A DNA stretch of 64,000 bases from Dongia_A sp964542425 (GCA_964542425.1 CAZIUB010000061.1:1-64000); one strand, 5' to 3'; counted from the stretch's first letter, positions 8,304-17,338 are shown. The notes: generated by a model from the sequence alone, not told the origin. Program-made: numbers and translations.

Positions 8304-10127
8304 ATGACCGAGATCGATGATTTGGCGCGTGATTGGGCGCGCTATCCGCAATTCTGGGAACCGAAAGTCTCGCGCGACGGAAGCTGGGTCGCCTGGACCT
8401 GGACCGGTGTCACCGAAATCGGCAACGTCTGGTTGGCACCCACCGACGGATCGCTCCCGCCCCGCCGCCTGACCGACGAGCCGGATCACACCTATGTGCG
8501 GGCATTTTTCCGCGATGGCGGGCGGATGCTGCTCGGCCAGTCGCAAGGCGCTTCCGAGCATGATCACCTGATCTTGTTGGATCACCGATCCGGCGAGCGC
8601 CGCCTGGTCACGCCGCCACAGGACAATCACTACGTTTTCGGTGGCGCGTTCACGCCGGACGGCCGGTACATCCTTTATACCGCCAGTCATGACGATGAGA
8701 GCCGATCGCCGATCGATGGCCAACGCATCTATCTGCACGATCTCGAAACCGGCAACCGGAAGATCGTCTCTTCCTCGAAAAGTCTGACCACGCGGCCGCT
8801 TGCCCTCAGCGAGGATGGCCGCTTGGTTCTCTATCATCGCTGCGAGCGTCACCCCGCTGGCGATCAAATCTGGCTCCTGGATTTGGCGACCGGCGAGGAT
8901 CGCGAGATTTTGAATGTCGGCGCTTCGCGTAAAGCGCATGGCTTCTGGCTGGATCGGGAGCGAATCCTGGTGCGCGCCGAATCCGATACTTGCGACCGGG
9001 TGGGAATCCTCCATCGCGCCGACCTGCGCGTGCAATGGCTGATCGACGATCCCAAACGCTCGATCGAAAACGTCATCGCCGGACACGACGGCAATACCAT
9101 CGCAATCGTCGATTTTCGTGGGGGCCAAGTCCGGGCCAGCCTCCTCGATGCAAGGACCGCGACGGAGCGACCGATCGAGAGCGCGGGGCAGAGCGTCCTG
9201 CCGATCGCAGAGTTGCCGGGGGGCGCCTGGATCGCGGAGCGCTATTCCTCGGCCGGCCCCCATGCGCTCATCCAATACGATCCAGCTTCGGCCAAGATGC
9301 TGGATTTGTCCCGGACCTCCGAGTATCTGCCGTCGCGCAAGATGAATTTCACCCGGGCCACGATTTGGCGCTGGCAATCGGTCGACGGCATGGAGATCAG
9401 GGGCTCTCTCTATGAACCCAAAGGCCCCAGCCGCGGGCTCATCGCGCACATCCATGGCGGACCCACCTGGCACACCCAGGATTGGGTCGACAGCATGAAC
9501 CATTTCCTGGTCGCTGCCGGGTACACAATTCTCGATCCCAATTATCGCGGCTCCACCGGTCATGGCCGTCTCTTCCGCGAGGCGATCAAGGTGGATGGTT
9601 GGGGTGGGCGCGAGCAGGTCGATATCCGCACCGGGTTGGAAAGTCTGGTCCGCGCCGGCAAGGCCAGGATCGGCCGCATCGGGATCGTCGGGCTGTCCTA
9701 TGGCGGCTATTCGTCCTGGTATCAGATCACCAAATCCGCCGATCTCGTCGTCGCCGCCGTTCCGATCTGCGGCATGTACCATTTGACCATCGATTACGAC
9801 GAGACCGGAATGCCGCATGGCCGCGCCTATAGCGAGGAGATGATGGGCGGCACGCCAGCCCAACAGCCACAACGCTATTTCGAGGCCTCGCCGGCCAATT
9901 TCATCGACCGCATCAAAGGCCGGCTGCTGATCGTGCATGGATTTCGGGATACCAATGTCTCGCCCGAGAATACCTCGGCCGCCTGCCGCGATCTCGACCG
10001 CGCGGGGATCGCTTACGAATTGCTGACCTTCGCGGACGAAGGCCACGGCATCCACCGCGCGGGAAACCGCGAAACCCTGTTCAGGCGAATGGCAACTTTC
10101 TTCGAGGAGGCGTTCGGCGAGCCCTGA
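8304..10127 (+). CDS. S9 family prolyl oligopeptidase-like serine peptidase
   Basis: Alpha/beta-hydrolase peptidase of the S9 (acylaminoacyl-peptidase/DPP-like) group, 607 aa. The N-terminal half (about 1-350) is a predicted beta-propeller with repeated SxDG and TPDGRYILY-type blades. The C-terminal half is the hydrolase with catalytic Ser465 in GLSYGGY, Asp549 in HGFRDTN and His581 in EGHGIH. No signal peptide is seen, so it probably acts in the cytosol. The ATG at 8304 lies 11 bases after oppF, which suggests imported peptides are its substrates. That functional link is inference from position. Confidence 0.9.
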   Translation: MTEIDDLARDWARYPQFWEPKVSRDGSWVAWTWTGVTEIGNVWLAPTDGSLPPRRLTDEPDHTYVRAFFRDGGRMLLGQSQGASEHDHLILLDHRSGERRLVTPPQDNHYVFGGAFTPDGRYILYTASHDDESRSPIDGQRIYLHDLETGNRKIVSSSKSLTTRPLALSEDGRLVLYHRCERHPAGDQIWLLDLATGEDREILNVGASRKAHGFWLDRERILVRAESDTCDRVGILHRADLRVQWLIDDPKRSIENVIAGHDGNTIAIVDFRGGQVRASLLDARTATERPIESAGQSVLPIAELPGGAWIAERYSSAGPHALIQYDPASAKMLDLSRTSEYLPSRKMNFTRATIWRWQSVDGMEIRGSLYEPKGPSRGLIAHIHGGPTWHTQDWVDSMNHFLVAAGYTILDPNYRGSTGHGRLFREAIKVDGWGGREQVDIRTGLESLVRAGKARIGRIGIVGLSYGGYSSWYQITKSADLVVAAVPICGMYHLTIDYDETGMPHGRAYSEEMMGGTPAQQPQRYFEASPANFIDRIKGRLLIVHGFRDTNVSPENTSAACRDLDRAGIAYELLTFADEGHGIHRAGNRETLFRRMATFFEEAFGEP

Positions 10128-10145
10128 GCGTTCAGTGGCGGGGGG

Positions 10146-10487
10146 TTACGCCGCCTGGGTCGTGGCCACACCCATGGTCTTGAGCAATTCCAAGAGCTCG
10201 CCGGTTTCGTACATCTCGCGCACGATGTCGCAGCCGCCGACGAACTCGCCCTTGACGTAGAGCTGCGGGATGGTCGGCCAATTGGCGAATTCCTTGATCC
10301 CCTGCCGGAGGCCCGAATCGGTCAGCACATCGATGCCCTTGAACTTGACGCCCAGATTCGTGAGCACCTGCACGATGGCGGCGGAAAAGCCGCATTGCGG
10401 GAAAACGGGCGAGCCCTTCATGTAGAGGACCACGTCGCTGGCGCCGATATCGGCGCGAATGCGCTCGAGTACCGAATTATCGCTCAT
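10146..10487 (-). CDS. grxD: Monothiol glutaredoxin (CGFS type)
   Basis: A 113 aa Grx4/Grx5-type monothiol glutaredoxin that carries [2Fe-2S] clusters with glutathione. The single active cysteine is Cys32 in PQCGFS; the C-terminal GGCDI motif that binds glutathione is present. It is the last gene of the purC-to-grxD run and lies 105 bases after bolA. Grx-BolA pairs act together in iron sensing and Fe-S delivery, so the adjacency is meaningful. It converges with the S9 peptidase gene. Confidence 0.96.
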   Translation of the reverse strand: MSDNSVLERIRADIGASDVVLYMKGSPVFPQCGFSAAIVQVLTNLGVKFKGIDVLTDSGLRQGIKEFANWPTIPQLYVKGEFVGGCDIVREMYETGELLELLKTMGVATTQAA

Positions 10488-10592
10488 CCTGGCATTTCCC
10501 TAATTTCATCACGGGATTAACCCGCGCTTTCTGTTCTGCATATGGCCGCAATCGTCCGCGAAGTCAATAAAGCCCCGCTCCTCTCGCGGCAT

Positions 10593-10826
10593 TCATTTCG
10601 GCGCCGCGGTCTGGAGGGCGAGCGCGTGCAACTCGCCCCCCATGCGCCCTTTGAGCGCCTGATAGACGATCTGGTGCTGCTGCACGCGTGACTTCCCGAT
10701 GAAGGCCGCGGACACGATCATGGCCGCGTAATGGTCGCCATCGCCCCGCAGATCCTCGATCGTGACCTCCGCGTCTGGCAGCGCCTCCTTGATCAGCCGT
10801 TGGATCTCGCTTGCTTCCATCGCCAT
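10593..10826 (-). CDS. BolA family protein
   Basis: A 77 aa BolA/IbaG-like protein. It has the class II KH-like fold sequence with GDGDHYAAMIVS and the invariant C-terminal histidine (His67 in ELHALAL), which coordinates the cluster in Grx-BolA heterodimers. It sits 15 bases downstream of purL and upstream of grxD, the conserved alphaproteobacterial order. The likely role is an Fe-S partner of the glutaredoxin. Confidence 0.93.
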   Translation of the reverse strand: MAMEASEIQRLIKEALPDAEVTIEDLRGDGDHYAAMIVSAAFIGKSRVQQHQIVYQALKGRMGGELHALALQTAAPK

Positions 10827-10841
10827 GTCATTTTTCCTTCT

Positions 10842-13058
10842 TCATGCATCGTCCATCAATTTCGGAAAGAACGCCTCATGCGCCGATTTCAGGGCCTCGA
10901 TTGATATTGTGCCGTGGCCGGCCAGCGTCAGGCCCGTGCCCGCCGAGCGCCCGATTTCGCACAACGGCACCCCCGCCGCCTTTGCCGCCAAGCGAATCTT
11001 GGCGGCCGCTTGGGCCGAGGCCGCGATCACATAGCGTCCCTGGTCCTCGCCGAACCAGAAGGCATGCGCCGGTATCGCGCCCGCGTCTTTCGGTTGGATT
11101 ATTTCCGCGCCGATGCCCGAGGCAACCGCCATTTCGGCCACGGCCACCAGCAGCCCGCCATCGGAACAATCGTGGCACGCCGCTACAAGTCCGGCCTCGA
11201 TCTCGGCGCGCACAAAATCGCCGTTGCGCCGCTCGGCCTTGAGATCGACCGGGGGCGGCGTTCCTTCTTCGCGGCCCTCGATCTCGCGCAAATAGATCGA
11301 CTGGCCCAGATGGCCTCGTGTTTCGCCCACGATCAGGATCGTGTGGCCCGCCTCCTTGAAGGGGAGCGACACCGCACGGCCCACGTCATTGATCAGCCCC
11401 ACGCCACCGATGACCGGCGTCGGCAAAATACCCTTGCCGTTGGTCTCGTTGTAAAGCGACACATTGCCCGAGACGACCGGATAGTCCAAGGCCCGGCAGG
11501 CCTCCGCCATTCCTTCGATGCAGCCCACGAACTGGCCCATGATCTCCGGGCGCAGCGGGTTGCCGAAATTCATGTTGTCGGTGATGGCCAACGGCGTGGC
11601 ACCTACGGCGGTCAAATTGCGCCAGGTTTCCGCGACCGCCTGCCTGCCGCCCTCGATGGGATCGGCAAAGCAATAACGCGGCGTGCAATCGCAGGTCATG
11701 GCCATGCCCTTGTTGCCCTCGCCGGGAAGCCGCACGATCGCCGCATCGCCGCCCGGGCGCTGCAACGTTCGGCCCATGACCAGATGATCGTATTGCTCCC
11801 ACACCCAGCGGCGCGAGGAAAGATCGGCCGATCCCAGCAATTGCCGCAGGGCCGCCAGCAAATCCTCCGGTGCCGGCACCTGCTCGGGCGCGATCCCCGC
11901 GCGTTTCTTGGTCGCAATCCACGGCCGCTCGTAGACGGGCGCCTTGTCCACCAAGGGCGCCACCTTCATGTCGGCCTCGATCCTGCCACCCATGCGTAAG
12001 ATCAGCCTGCCGGTCGCGGTCAGGCGCCCGATCTCGGCGAAATCCAGTTCCCATTTCCGGAAGATGGCGCGGGCGCGCTCCATCGCCTCGGGCTTCAGGA
12101 CCATCAGCATGCGCTCCTGGGATTCGGAGAGCATGATCTCATAGGCGCTCATGCCCGACTCGCGCACCGGCACTTGGTCGAGATCGAGCTCGATGCCAAG
12201 CCCGCCCTTGGAACTCATCTCGACCGAGGACGAGGTCAGGCCGGCCGCCCCCATGTCCTGGATCGAGACAATGGCATCGGTCGCCATCAATTCCAGGCAC
12301 GCCTCCAGCAGCAATTTCTCGGTGAAGGGATCGCCCACCTGCACGGTCGGACGCTTTTCATCCGAATCGTCGCTGAACTCGGCCGAGGCCATGGTCGCGC
12401 CATGGATGCCGTCGCGCCCAGTCTTGGCGCCCACATAGATGACCGGGTTCCCCACGCCGGCGGCCTTGGAATAGAAGATGCGGCCGGCATCGGCGATTCC
12501 CACGGTCATTGCGTTGACCAGGATGTTGCCGTTGTAGCTGGCGTGGAAATTGACCTCGCCGGCGATCGTCGGCACGCCCATGCAATTCCCATAACCGCCG
12601 ATCCCGGCCACCACGCCGGAGACCAGATGCCGGGTCCTGGGATCGCCGGGCTCCCCGAAGCGGAGTGCATTCAGATTGGCGATGGGCCTGGCACCCATGG
12701 TGAACACGTCGCGCATGATGCCGCCCACGCCGGTCGCCGCCCCCTGATAGGGCTCGATGAAGCTCGGGTGGTTGTGGCTTTCCATCTTGAAGATGGCGGC
12801 CTGGCCACCGCCGATATCGATCACGCCGGCGTTCTCGCCCGGTCCCTGGATCACCCAGGGGGCGCTGGTCGGCAGTTTCTTGAGGTGCAGCCGCGAGGAT
12901 TTGTAGGAGCAATGCTCGCTCCACATCACCGAAAAAATCCCAAGCTCGGTCAGGCTGGGCGCGCGGCCCATGATTTCCAGCACGAGCGCGTATTCCTGCG
13001 CGGTCAAGCCGTGATCCGCGACCATTTCGGGCGTGATGCGTGCGGCCCGCGCGCTCAA
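10842..13058 (-). CDS. purL: Phosphoribosylformylglycinamidine synthase subunit II
   Basis: Catalyses the ATP-dependent conversion of FGAR to FGAM with PurS and PurQ. The frame is open well upstream, but conserved similarity begins at ARITPEMVADHGL. The TTG at 13058 overlaps the purQ stop (TTGA) and gives 738 aa, the usual length of small PurL; ATG at 13025 is the fallback but would cut conserved residues. Motifs seen: MWSEHCSYKSS, ESHNHPSFIEP, PGENAGVIDIGGG and DCSDGGL. Cotranscribed with purC, purS and purQ. Confidence 0.95.
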   Translation of the reverse strand: MSARAARITPEMVADHGLTAQEYALVLEIMGRAPSLTELGIFSVMWSEHCSYKSSRLHLKKLPTSAPWVIQGPGENAGVIDIGGGQAAIFKMESHNHPSFIEPYQGAATGVGGIMRDVFTMGARPIANLNALRFGEPGDPRTRHLVSGVVAGIGGYGNCMGVPTIAGEVNFHASYNGNILVNAMTVGIADAGRIFYSKAAGVGNPVIYVGAKTGRDGIHGATMASAEFSDDSDEKRPTVQVGDPFTEKLLLEACLELMATDAIVSIQDMGAAGLTSSSVEMSSKGGLGIELDLDQVPVRESGMSAYEIMLSESQERMLMVLKPEAMERARAIFRKWELDFAEIGRLTATGRLILRMGGRIEADMKVAPLVDKAPVYERPWIATKKRAGIAPEQVPAPEDLLAALRQLLGSADLSSRRWVWEQYDHLVMGRTLQRPGGDAAIVRLPGEGNKGMAMTCDCTPRYCFADPIEGGRQAVAETWRNLTAVGATPLAITDNMNFGNPLRPEIMGQFVGCIEGMAEACRALDYPVVSGNVSLYNETNGKGILPTPVIGGVGLINDVGRAVSLPFKEAGHTILIVGETRGHLGQSIYLREIEGREEGTPPPVDLKAERRNGDFVRAEIEAGLVAACHDCSDGGLLVAVAEMAVASGIGAEIIQPKDAGAIPAHAFWFGEDQGRYVIAASAQAAAKIRLAAKAAGVPLCEIGRSAGTGLTLAGHGTISIEALKSAHEAFFPKLMDDA

Positions 13059-13744
13059 GACAGCGCCTGCACTAGCCCCTCGAACAACGCACGCCCATCG
13101 GTCGAGGCCTGCATCTTCTCGATGGCGTTTTCCGGGTGCGGCATCAGGCCCAGCACGTTCTTGGTCCTGTTGAAAATGCCGGCGATGTTGCGGATCGATC
13201 CGTTGGGATTTACTTCGGGATCGACTTCGCCCGATGGCCCACAATAGCGGAACGCGACCTGGTCATTGCCTTCGATCTCGTCCAGCGTGCGCTCATCGGC
13301 GAAGTAATTGCCGTCGTGATGGGCGACCGGCACGCTCAGGACCTGGCCCTTCTCATAGCGGCTGGTGAACAGGGTCTGGGTGTTCTCGACCCTAAGGCCG
13401 ACGTTGCGGCAGACGAATTTCAGACTGGCATTGCGCAACAGGACGCCCGGCAGCATTCCCGCCTCGGTGATGATCTGGAAGCCGTTGCAAATGCCGAGGA
13501 CCGCCATGCCCTTAACCGCCCGCGCCTTCACTTCGCGCAGGATCGGCGAATGGGCGGCGATCGCGCCGCAGCGCAAATAATCGCCATACGAGAAGCCGCC
13601 CGGCACCAATACCAGATCGACTTTCGGCAATTCGCTGTCGCGATGCCAGACCATGATCGGTTCGCGCCCCATGACCTGGGCGAGTGCCACCTTGGCGTCC
13701 ATTTCGCGGTTCGATCCGGGAAAGACCACGATCGCGGCTTTCAT
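13055..13744 (-). CDS. purQ: Phosphoribosylformylglycinamidine synthase subunit I (glutaminase)
   Basis: Class I glutamine amidotransferase subunit that supplies ammonia to PurL. The ATG at 13744 gives 229 aa. The nucleophile elbow GICNGFQ (Cys near residue 86) and the late PHPEN motif providing the catalytic His/Glu are visible, as is the early PGGFSYGDYLRCG. It starts 11 bases after purS and its stop overlaps the purL start. Confidence 0.97.
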   Translation of the reverse strand: MKAAIVVFPGSNREMDAKVALAQVMGREPIMVWHRDSELPKVDLVLVPGGFSYGDYLRCGAIAAHSPILREVKARAVKGMAVLGICNGFQIITEAGMLPGVLLRNASLKFVCRNVGLRVENTQTLFTSRYEKGQVLSVPVAHHDGNYFADERTLDEIEGNDQVAFRYCGPSGEVDPEVNPNGSIRNIAGIFNRTKNVLGLMPHPENAIEKMQASTDGRALFEGLVQALS

Positions 13745-13755
13745 GCGGGCAAGCT

Positions 13756-13998
13756 CTAATCCAGCAGGTCGATGGCGTAGTTCTCGATCACCGTGTTGGC
13801 CAGGAGCTTGGCGCACATCTGGTCCAATGCCTGCCTGGCCTTTCTCTTGTCGTCTTCGGCCAAGTCGATCTCGATATACTTGCCCTGGCGCACGTCCTTG
13901 ACCGTGTCGAAGCCGAGCGCCCCCAGGGCATGCTGGATGGCGCGACCCTGGGGGTCGAGAACGCCGGTCTTCAGGGTGACGTGGACGCGCGCCTTCAT
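13756..13998 (-). CDS. purS: Phosphoribosylformylglycinamidine synthase subunit PurS
   Basis: The small (80 aa) PurS subunit that bridges PurQ and PurL in the three-part FGAM synthase. The alternating beta-alpha pattern MKARVHVTLK, DPQGRAIQHALGALGF and VRQGKYIEID is diagnostic. The presence of a separate PurS explains the short PurL. It is separated from purC by 169 bases that contain an A-B repeat copy. Confidence 0.96.
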   Translation of the reverse strand: MKARVHVTLKTGVLDPQGRAIQHALGALGFDTVKDVRQGKYIEIDLAEDDKRKARQALDQMCAKLLANTVIENYAIDLLD

Positions 13999-14020
13999 AT
14001 TCCTGAAATCCCTTTCCCGG

Positions 14021-14161
14021 TGCCAACTTTCGACGAATCGTGATGCATCAACCGCGCCTCTGGTTTCAGGAAAGTCGACAAATGTTCCCTAATGATAGTA
14101 CCCGCCGGCGTGCACCAGGGAGATCATATTGCTGAACCTTCCATCCGCGACGGCGGGTACT
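14021..14161 (+). repeat. A-B composite repeat, copy 1 (forward)
   Basis: First of five copies of a composite of about 140 bases. Unit B (14021-14080) begins TGCCAACTTTCG and should end CGAAAGTTGGCA; here the right arm has decayed. After a linker of about 16 bases, unit A (14097-14161) has arms AGTACCCGCCGGCG and CGACGGCGGGTACT around a loop of about 37 bases. It aligns with copy 5 without gaps over B plus linker (76 bases) and with a one-base difference in A. It ends 7 bases from the purC stop. Confidence 0.85.
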
Positions 14162-14167
14162 TAGGAT

Positions 14168-14932
14168 TCACTGCATGGTGGCGGGACCCTTCATGTCGCG
14201 GGGCCCTCCCTCGGGCAGGATGCCGAGCCTTCGCGCCACCTCCTGATAGGCCTCCTCGACATTGCCGAGGTCGCGGCGGAACCGGTCCTTGTCCAACTTC
14301 TCGTTGGTCTTGACGTCCCATAGCCGGCAATTGTCGGGGCTGATCTCGTCGGCGAGCACGATCCGCATTTCGTCGTTCTCGTAGAGCCGGCCGAATTCGA
14401 GCTTGAAATCGATCAATTTCAGCCCCACGCCAAGAAACAGGCCGAGCAGGAAATCGTTGACCCGGAGTGCCAGCGACAGGATCTCGTCGATGTCCTGGGG
14501 CATGGCCCAGCCGAAGGCGGTAATGTGTTCCTCCGACACCATGGGATCGCCGAGCTCGTCCGATTTATAGTAGTACTCGACGATCGAGCGCGGCAGCGCG
14601 GTGCCCTCGGGAATGCCGAAGCGCTTGGACAGCGACCCGGCCACGACATTGCGCACCACGATCTCCAAGGGGATGATCTCCACCTCGCGCACCAATTGCT
14701 CGCGCATATTGAGCCGGCGCACGAAATGCGTGGGAATGCCGATCTCGCCCAGTTTCAGCATCAGATATTCGGAGATTCGGTTATTGAGCACGCCCTTGCC
14801 GGTGATCGTGCCCTTCTTCTGATTGTTAAAGGCGGTGGCGTCGTCCTTGAAATACTGGACAATCGTACCGGGTTCCGGGCCTTCGAATAGGACCTTGGCC
14901 TTGCCTTCATAGATGCGGCGGCGGCGGGTCAT
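14168..14932 (-). CDS. purC: Phosphoribosylaminoimidazole-succinocarboxamide synthase
   Basis: SAICAR synthetase, joining aspartate to CAIR with ATP. The frame runs upstream into repeat DNA, but the ATG at 14932 (MTRRRRIYEGKAKV) gives the normal 254 aa. Motifs: YEGKAKVLFE at the N-terminus, the RNVVAGSLSKRFGIPEG loop and the LIDFKLEFGR segment. It is the first gene of the purC-purS-purQ-purL-bolA-grxD run. Its upstream region is two tandem A-B repeats, so its promoter must lie within or near them. Confidence 0.96.
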   Translation of the reverse strand: MTRRRRIYEGKAKVLFEGPEPGTIVQYFKDDATAFNNQKKGTITGKGVLNNRISEYLMLKLGEIGIPTHFVRRLNMREQLVREVEIIPLEIVVRNVVAGSLSKRFGIPEGTALPRSIVEYYYKSDELGDPMVSEEHITAFGWAMPQDIDEILSLALRVNDFLLGLFLGVGLKLIDFKLEFGRLYENDEMRIVLADEISPDNCRLWDVKTNEKLDKDRFRRDLGNVEEAYQEVARRLGILPEGGPRDMKGPATMQ

Positions 14933-14945
14933 GATCGGCCCTCCC

Positions 14946-15087
14946 AGTACTCGCCGACGCGGATGGCTGATTCGCCAGTCTGACACCGCCAATGCACGTC
15001 GGCGGAAACTATCACTTGGTGGAATGCGCCAACTTTCGTGGAAGCATCGGAGCGTTTCATGCATCGCGCCTTTTCGAAAGTTGGCAC
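14946..15087 (-). repeat. A-B composite repeat, copy 2 (reverse)
   Basis: Reverse-orientation copy directly upstream of purC. Unit A is 14946-15010 with degenerate outer arms (AGTACTCGCCGACG and CGTCGGCGGAAACT). The linker contains the conserved TTGGT. Unit B is 15026-15087 and keeps near-perfect arms GCCAACTTTCG and CGAAAGTTGGC. Tandem with copy 3 after a 40-base spacer. Confidence 0.85.
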
Positions 15088-15127
15088 TTGGGATGGCGAT
15101 GGCGCGAAAAACAGGCAAGGATTCGCT

Positions 15128-15270
15128 TGGTGCCGGCCGTCGCCGACAGGTGATTCAGCAATTTGACTTGGCCAGTGCGCGCCGGCGGGTACTATCATTT
15201 GGTGCCATGTGCCAACTTTCGTCGAATCATCGAAGTGGTTCATATATCACTCATTTTCGAAAGTTGGCAC
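15128..15270 (-). repeat. A-B composite repeat, copy 3 (reverse)
   Basis: Second tandem copy. Unit A (15128-15193) has one intact arm GCCGGCGGGTACT and one altered arm GGCCGTCGCCGACA; unit B (15209-15270) has perfect 13-base arms GTGCCAACTTTCG and CGAAAGTTGGCAC. It has diverged from copy 2 in loop sequence, so the pair is not a recent duplication. Confidence 0.85.
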
Positions 15271-15407
15271 TTGGCGCGAAATCGGCCCCCTTCTAGCAGC
15301 CATGCACCCGAAACACAATCGATCTCGCGCCCCGGCACAAGTGCTGCTCGCACGCCAAATCCCTTGTATTCACAATGACTTGATAATTCCGCTCCACTCC
15401 TCTCCAG

Positions 15408-16292
15408 TCAACGCAAGGCGCCCAGCAATTGCTCGGCATTGTGGCGCAACAGGGCAAGATAATCGGGGGCCCGGCCATTCGGCCCCGACAGCGCATCGGC
15501 ATGGAGCCGACCGCCGATGGCGATGCCCGATTCGCCGGCGATGGTCTCCGCCAGCCTCGGATCGGTCATGTTCTCGAGGAAGATGGCGGCAAAACCGCCT
15601 TCGCGCGCTTCACCGATCAGACCGGCGAGCTCCTTGGCCGAGATCGCCTTTTCCGAATTCAACCCCAGGATCGGGACAAACTCGATCGCGAAGGCCCGCC
15701 CGAAATAGCCGAAGGCATCGTGCGACGTCAGAACCCTCCGGCGTTGACTGGGCACGCTCGCCAGCGAAGACCGAATCTCCTTCTCGATTGCCTGCAATTC
15801 CACGAGATAGCGCGACGCGCGCTCGTTGTATTCCGGTGCCCGCGTGGGATCGGCGGCGCTCAATGCCGCGCGGATGTTCTCGACATAGATTGCCGCCAGC
15901 TTTGGGTCCTGGAAGGCATGCGGATCGGGCTGGCCCCCAGCCTCGCCAAGCGTGAGCGGCGCGATGCTGGCGCTCGCGATCACAGCCTCCCCGTTGAAAT
16001 CCGCCGCCGCCAGAACCCGATCCAGCCAGGGTTCCAGGCCAAGGCCATTGGCTATCACGAGATCGGCGTGACCGATCATCGCCTGCTGACGCGGGCTGGG
16101 GTCGAATGCATGCGGATCGGAATCCGGCCCGACCAGTAATGTTAGTTCAATGCCATCGCCCCCGATCGTTCGCGCCCAATCGGCAAGGATGGTGAAGCTC
16201 GCCACCACCTTGAGCCGCTCCGCCGCCGCACCCGGTACCGACCCGGCCGTGCACAGCAAGGGCACCAGCAACAAAGCCAACAACAAACGCAT
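15408..16292 (-). CDS. znuA: Zinc ABC transporter substrate-binding protein (ZnuA/AztC type)
   Basis: Cluster A-I periplasmic metal-binding lipoprotein-like protein, 294 aa, with a signal peptide ending near residue 24 (VPGAAA). The likely metal ligands are His61 (DPHAFDP), His125 (DPHAFQDP), His191 (TSHDAFGYF) and Asp266 (HADALSG). Three histidines plus an acidic residue favour zinc over manganese. The usual His-rich loop of ZnuA is missing, as in AztC. No permease or ATPase gene is next to it. An almost perfect Zur box lies 155 bases upstream, which supports zinc-repressed expression. Confidence 0.88.
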   Translation of the reverse strand: MRLLLALLLVPLLCTAGSVPGAAAERLKVVASFTILADWARTIGGDGIELTLLVGPDSDPHAFDPSPRQQAMIGHADLVIANGLGLEPWLDRVLAAADFNGEAVIASASIAPLTLGEAGGQPDPHAFQDPKLAAIYVENIRAALSAADPTRAPEYNERASRYLVELQAIEKEIRSSLASVPSQRRRVLTSHDAFGYFGRAFAIEFVPILGLNSEKAISAKELAGLIGEAREGGFAAIFLENMTDPRLAETIAGESGIAIGGRLHADALSGPNGRAPDYLALLRHNAEQLLGALR

Positions 16293-16348
16293 TCCGCCAC
16301 ATCCGATCCAAAGTGCGGTTTGCTCGAATTGGGATCGGGCACTCTTTC

Positions 16349-16406
16349 GTCACCACCGAGCTTGACCCGGCGGTTCATGGATGCCCGGATCAAGTCCGGG
16401 CATGAC
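16349..16406. repeat. 58-bp GTCATGCCCGG-type palindromic repeat
   Basis: Right half GGATGCCCGGATCAAGTCCG...CATGAC is intact and the left half has drifted. This is the common alphaproteobacterial intergenic palindrome. Two more occur at 36674-36731 and 54039-54118. It lies between the Zur box and the znuA start, so it is probably transcribed in the znuA leader. Confidence 0.75.
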
Positions 16407-16446
16407 GAAAAAAATACCGATCCTACCCAAACAAAAATGCACCGAT

Positions 16447-16464
16447 GTAATGTTATAACATAAC
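16447..16464. promoter_or_regulatory. Candidate Zur operator upstream of znuA
   Basis: GTAATGTTATAACATAAC is an 18-base palindrome with one mismatched pair and a perfect TGTTATAACA core, matching the known Zur consensus. It lies 155 bases upstream of znuA on the minus strand, just after the NRDE gene stop. The zur gene itself is not in this window. Confidence 0.75.
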
Positions 16465-16504
16465 ACATGGGCGCTCCCGGGTCGGTCAGTTCCCGGACGG
16501 CGTC

Positions 16505-17251
16505 TCAGAACTCGACCTCAACCCAGGGCGACCTGTCCGGCCTTCCCCGGGAGCACAGCCAGACAGCCGGATTGCCGGCAAAGCCCGGCGCCGGGAGCGC
16601 GATGAGCGATGAGGACATTGTGCCAAACCCTGTGTTGGAGACGATGTTCATGGCGTCGAACACGCTGCCCTCGGGTTCGTGGTCACGGCACATCAGCAAT
16701 TCGCGCCATTGCGACCACTCGGCCCGACCGGGATCGGGAATTTCGGCCGCCCGCCAGCGCGGCAGATAGTGGCGGATGCGCAAGGATTCTGGGTCGTTGC
16801 GATCATGCGCTGTGATCATCGACAGGCCTTCCGGCAACGGCGATATCTCCACACTTTGGCCGAGCGAGCGCAGCCAAAAGGCATCGCGATTGTCGGCAAC
16901 GACCATGTTGAACGGCCGATAGGCCCGCGCATCCAGTTCCGCCAACATTGCGACCGAATTGGCGGCGTCGGCGAAATCGAGGGCGTCCAGCACCAATTCG
17001 CCGCGCGAACGCTTGCCCTGAAGCGGCCCCAATGTCCCCGGCCGGTTGAGGACGCCGGCTATAACGCCCGTGTCGTTGGCGCCAAGCCAGGTGCCGCCGG
17101 CCAATTCATCGCGGCCGGCGACGACTTCCGGTCGCTCCGGCCAATGGCGCGAAGGCGGCGACCACGGCCGGTCGATCATTTCATCCCGGTTGCTGGCCCA
17201 GATCACCGGCCAATCATGTCCCGGTCTCACCAAGATGACGACGGTGCACAT
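16505..17251 (-). CDS. NRDE/TANGO2 family protein
   Basis: A 248 aa protein of the NRDE (TANGO2) family, named for the Asn-Arg-Asp-Glu motif seen here at residues 21-24 (ASNRDEM). The N-terminal Cys2 (MCTVVI), GGTWLGAN and VSNTGFG segments are family hallmarks. Eukaryotic TANGO2 is implicated in heme handling and lipid metabolism, but the bacterial role is unsettled. The start ATG is at 17251. The gene stands alone, with repeats upstream and znuA downstream. Confidence 0.9.
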   Translation of the reverse strand: MCTVVILVRPGHDWPVIWASNRDEMIDRPWSPPSRHWPERPEVVAGRDELAGGTWLGANDTGVIAGVLNRPGTLGPLQGKRSRGELVLDALDFADAANSVAMLAELDARAYRPFNMVVADNRDAFWLRSLGQSVEISPLPEGLSMITAHDRNDPESLRIRHYLPRWRAAEIPDPGRAEWSQWRELLMCRDHEPEGSVFDAMNIVSNTGFGTMSSSLIALPAPGFAGNPAVWLCSRGRPDRSPWVEVEF

Positions 17252-17338
17252 TCTAAAGTCTGGACATTTGCTTGACGGCGCCCTGCGATCTTACCATGGT
17301 AGCCGCCTGGTACCCGCCGTCTCGGACGGATGATTCAA

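Larger units (their letters stand above)
14933..15407. other. 475-base intergenic region made largely of repeats
   Basis: Between purC and znuA no gene is seen. About 60% is two tandem A-B repeats in the reverse orientation (listed separately). The remainder, 15271-15407, holds no recognisable gene, terminator or promoter. Confidence 0.6.

Noticed and set aside
11386..12054. Frames inside purL on other phases
   Set aside because: Shadow frames; purL is intact and conserved across the whole region.
14946..15270. Two regularly spaced repeats as a CRISPR or att site
   Set aside because: Units are 140 bp, divergent, hairpin-forming and dispersed elsewhere; no integrase or cas gene is present.
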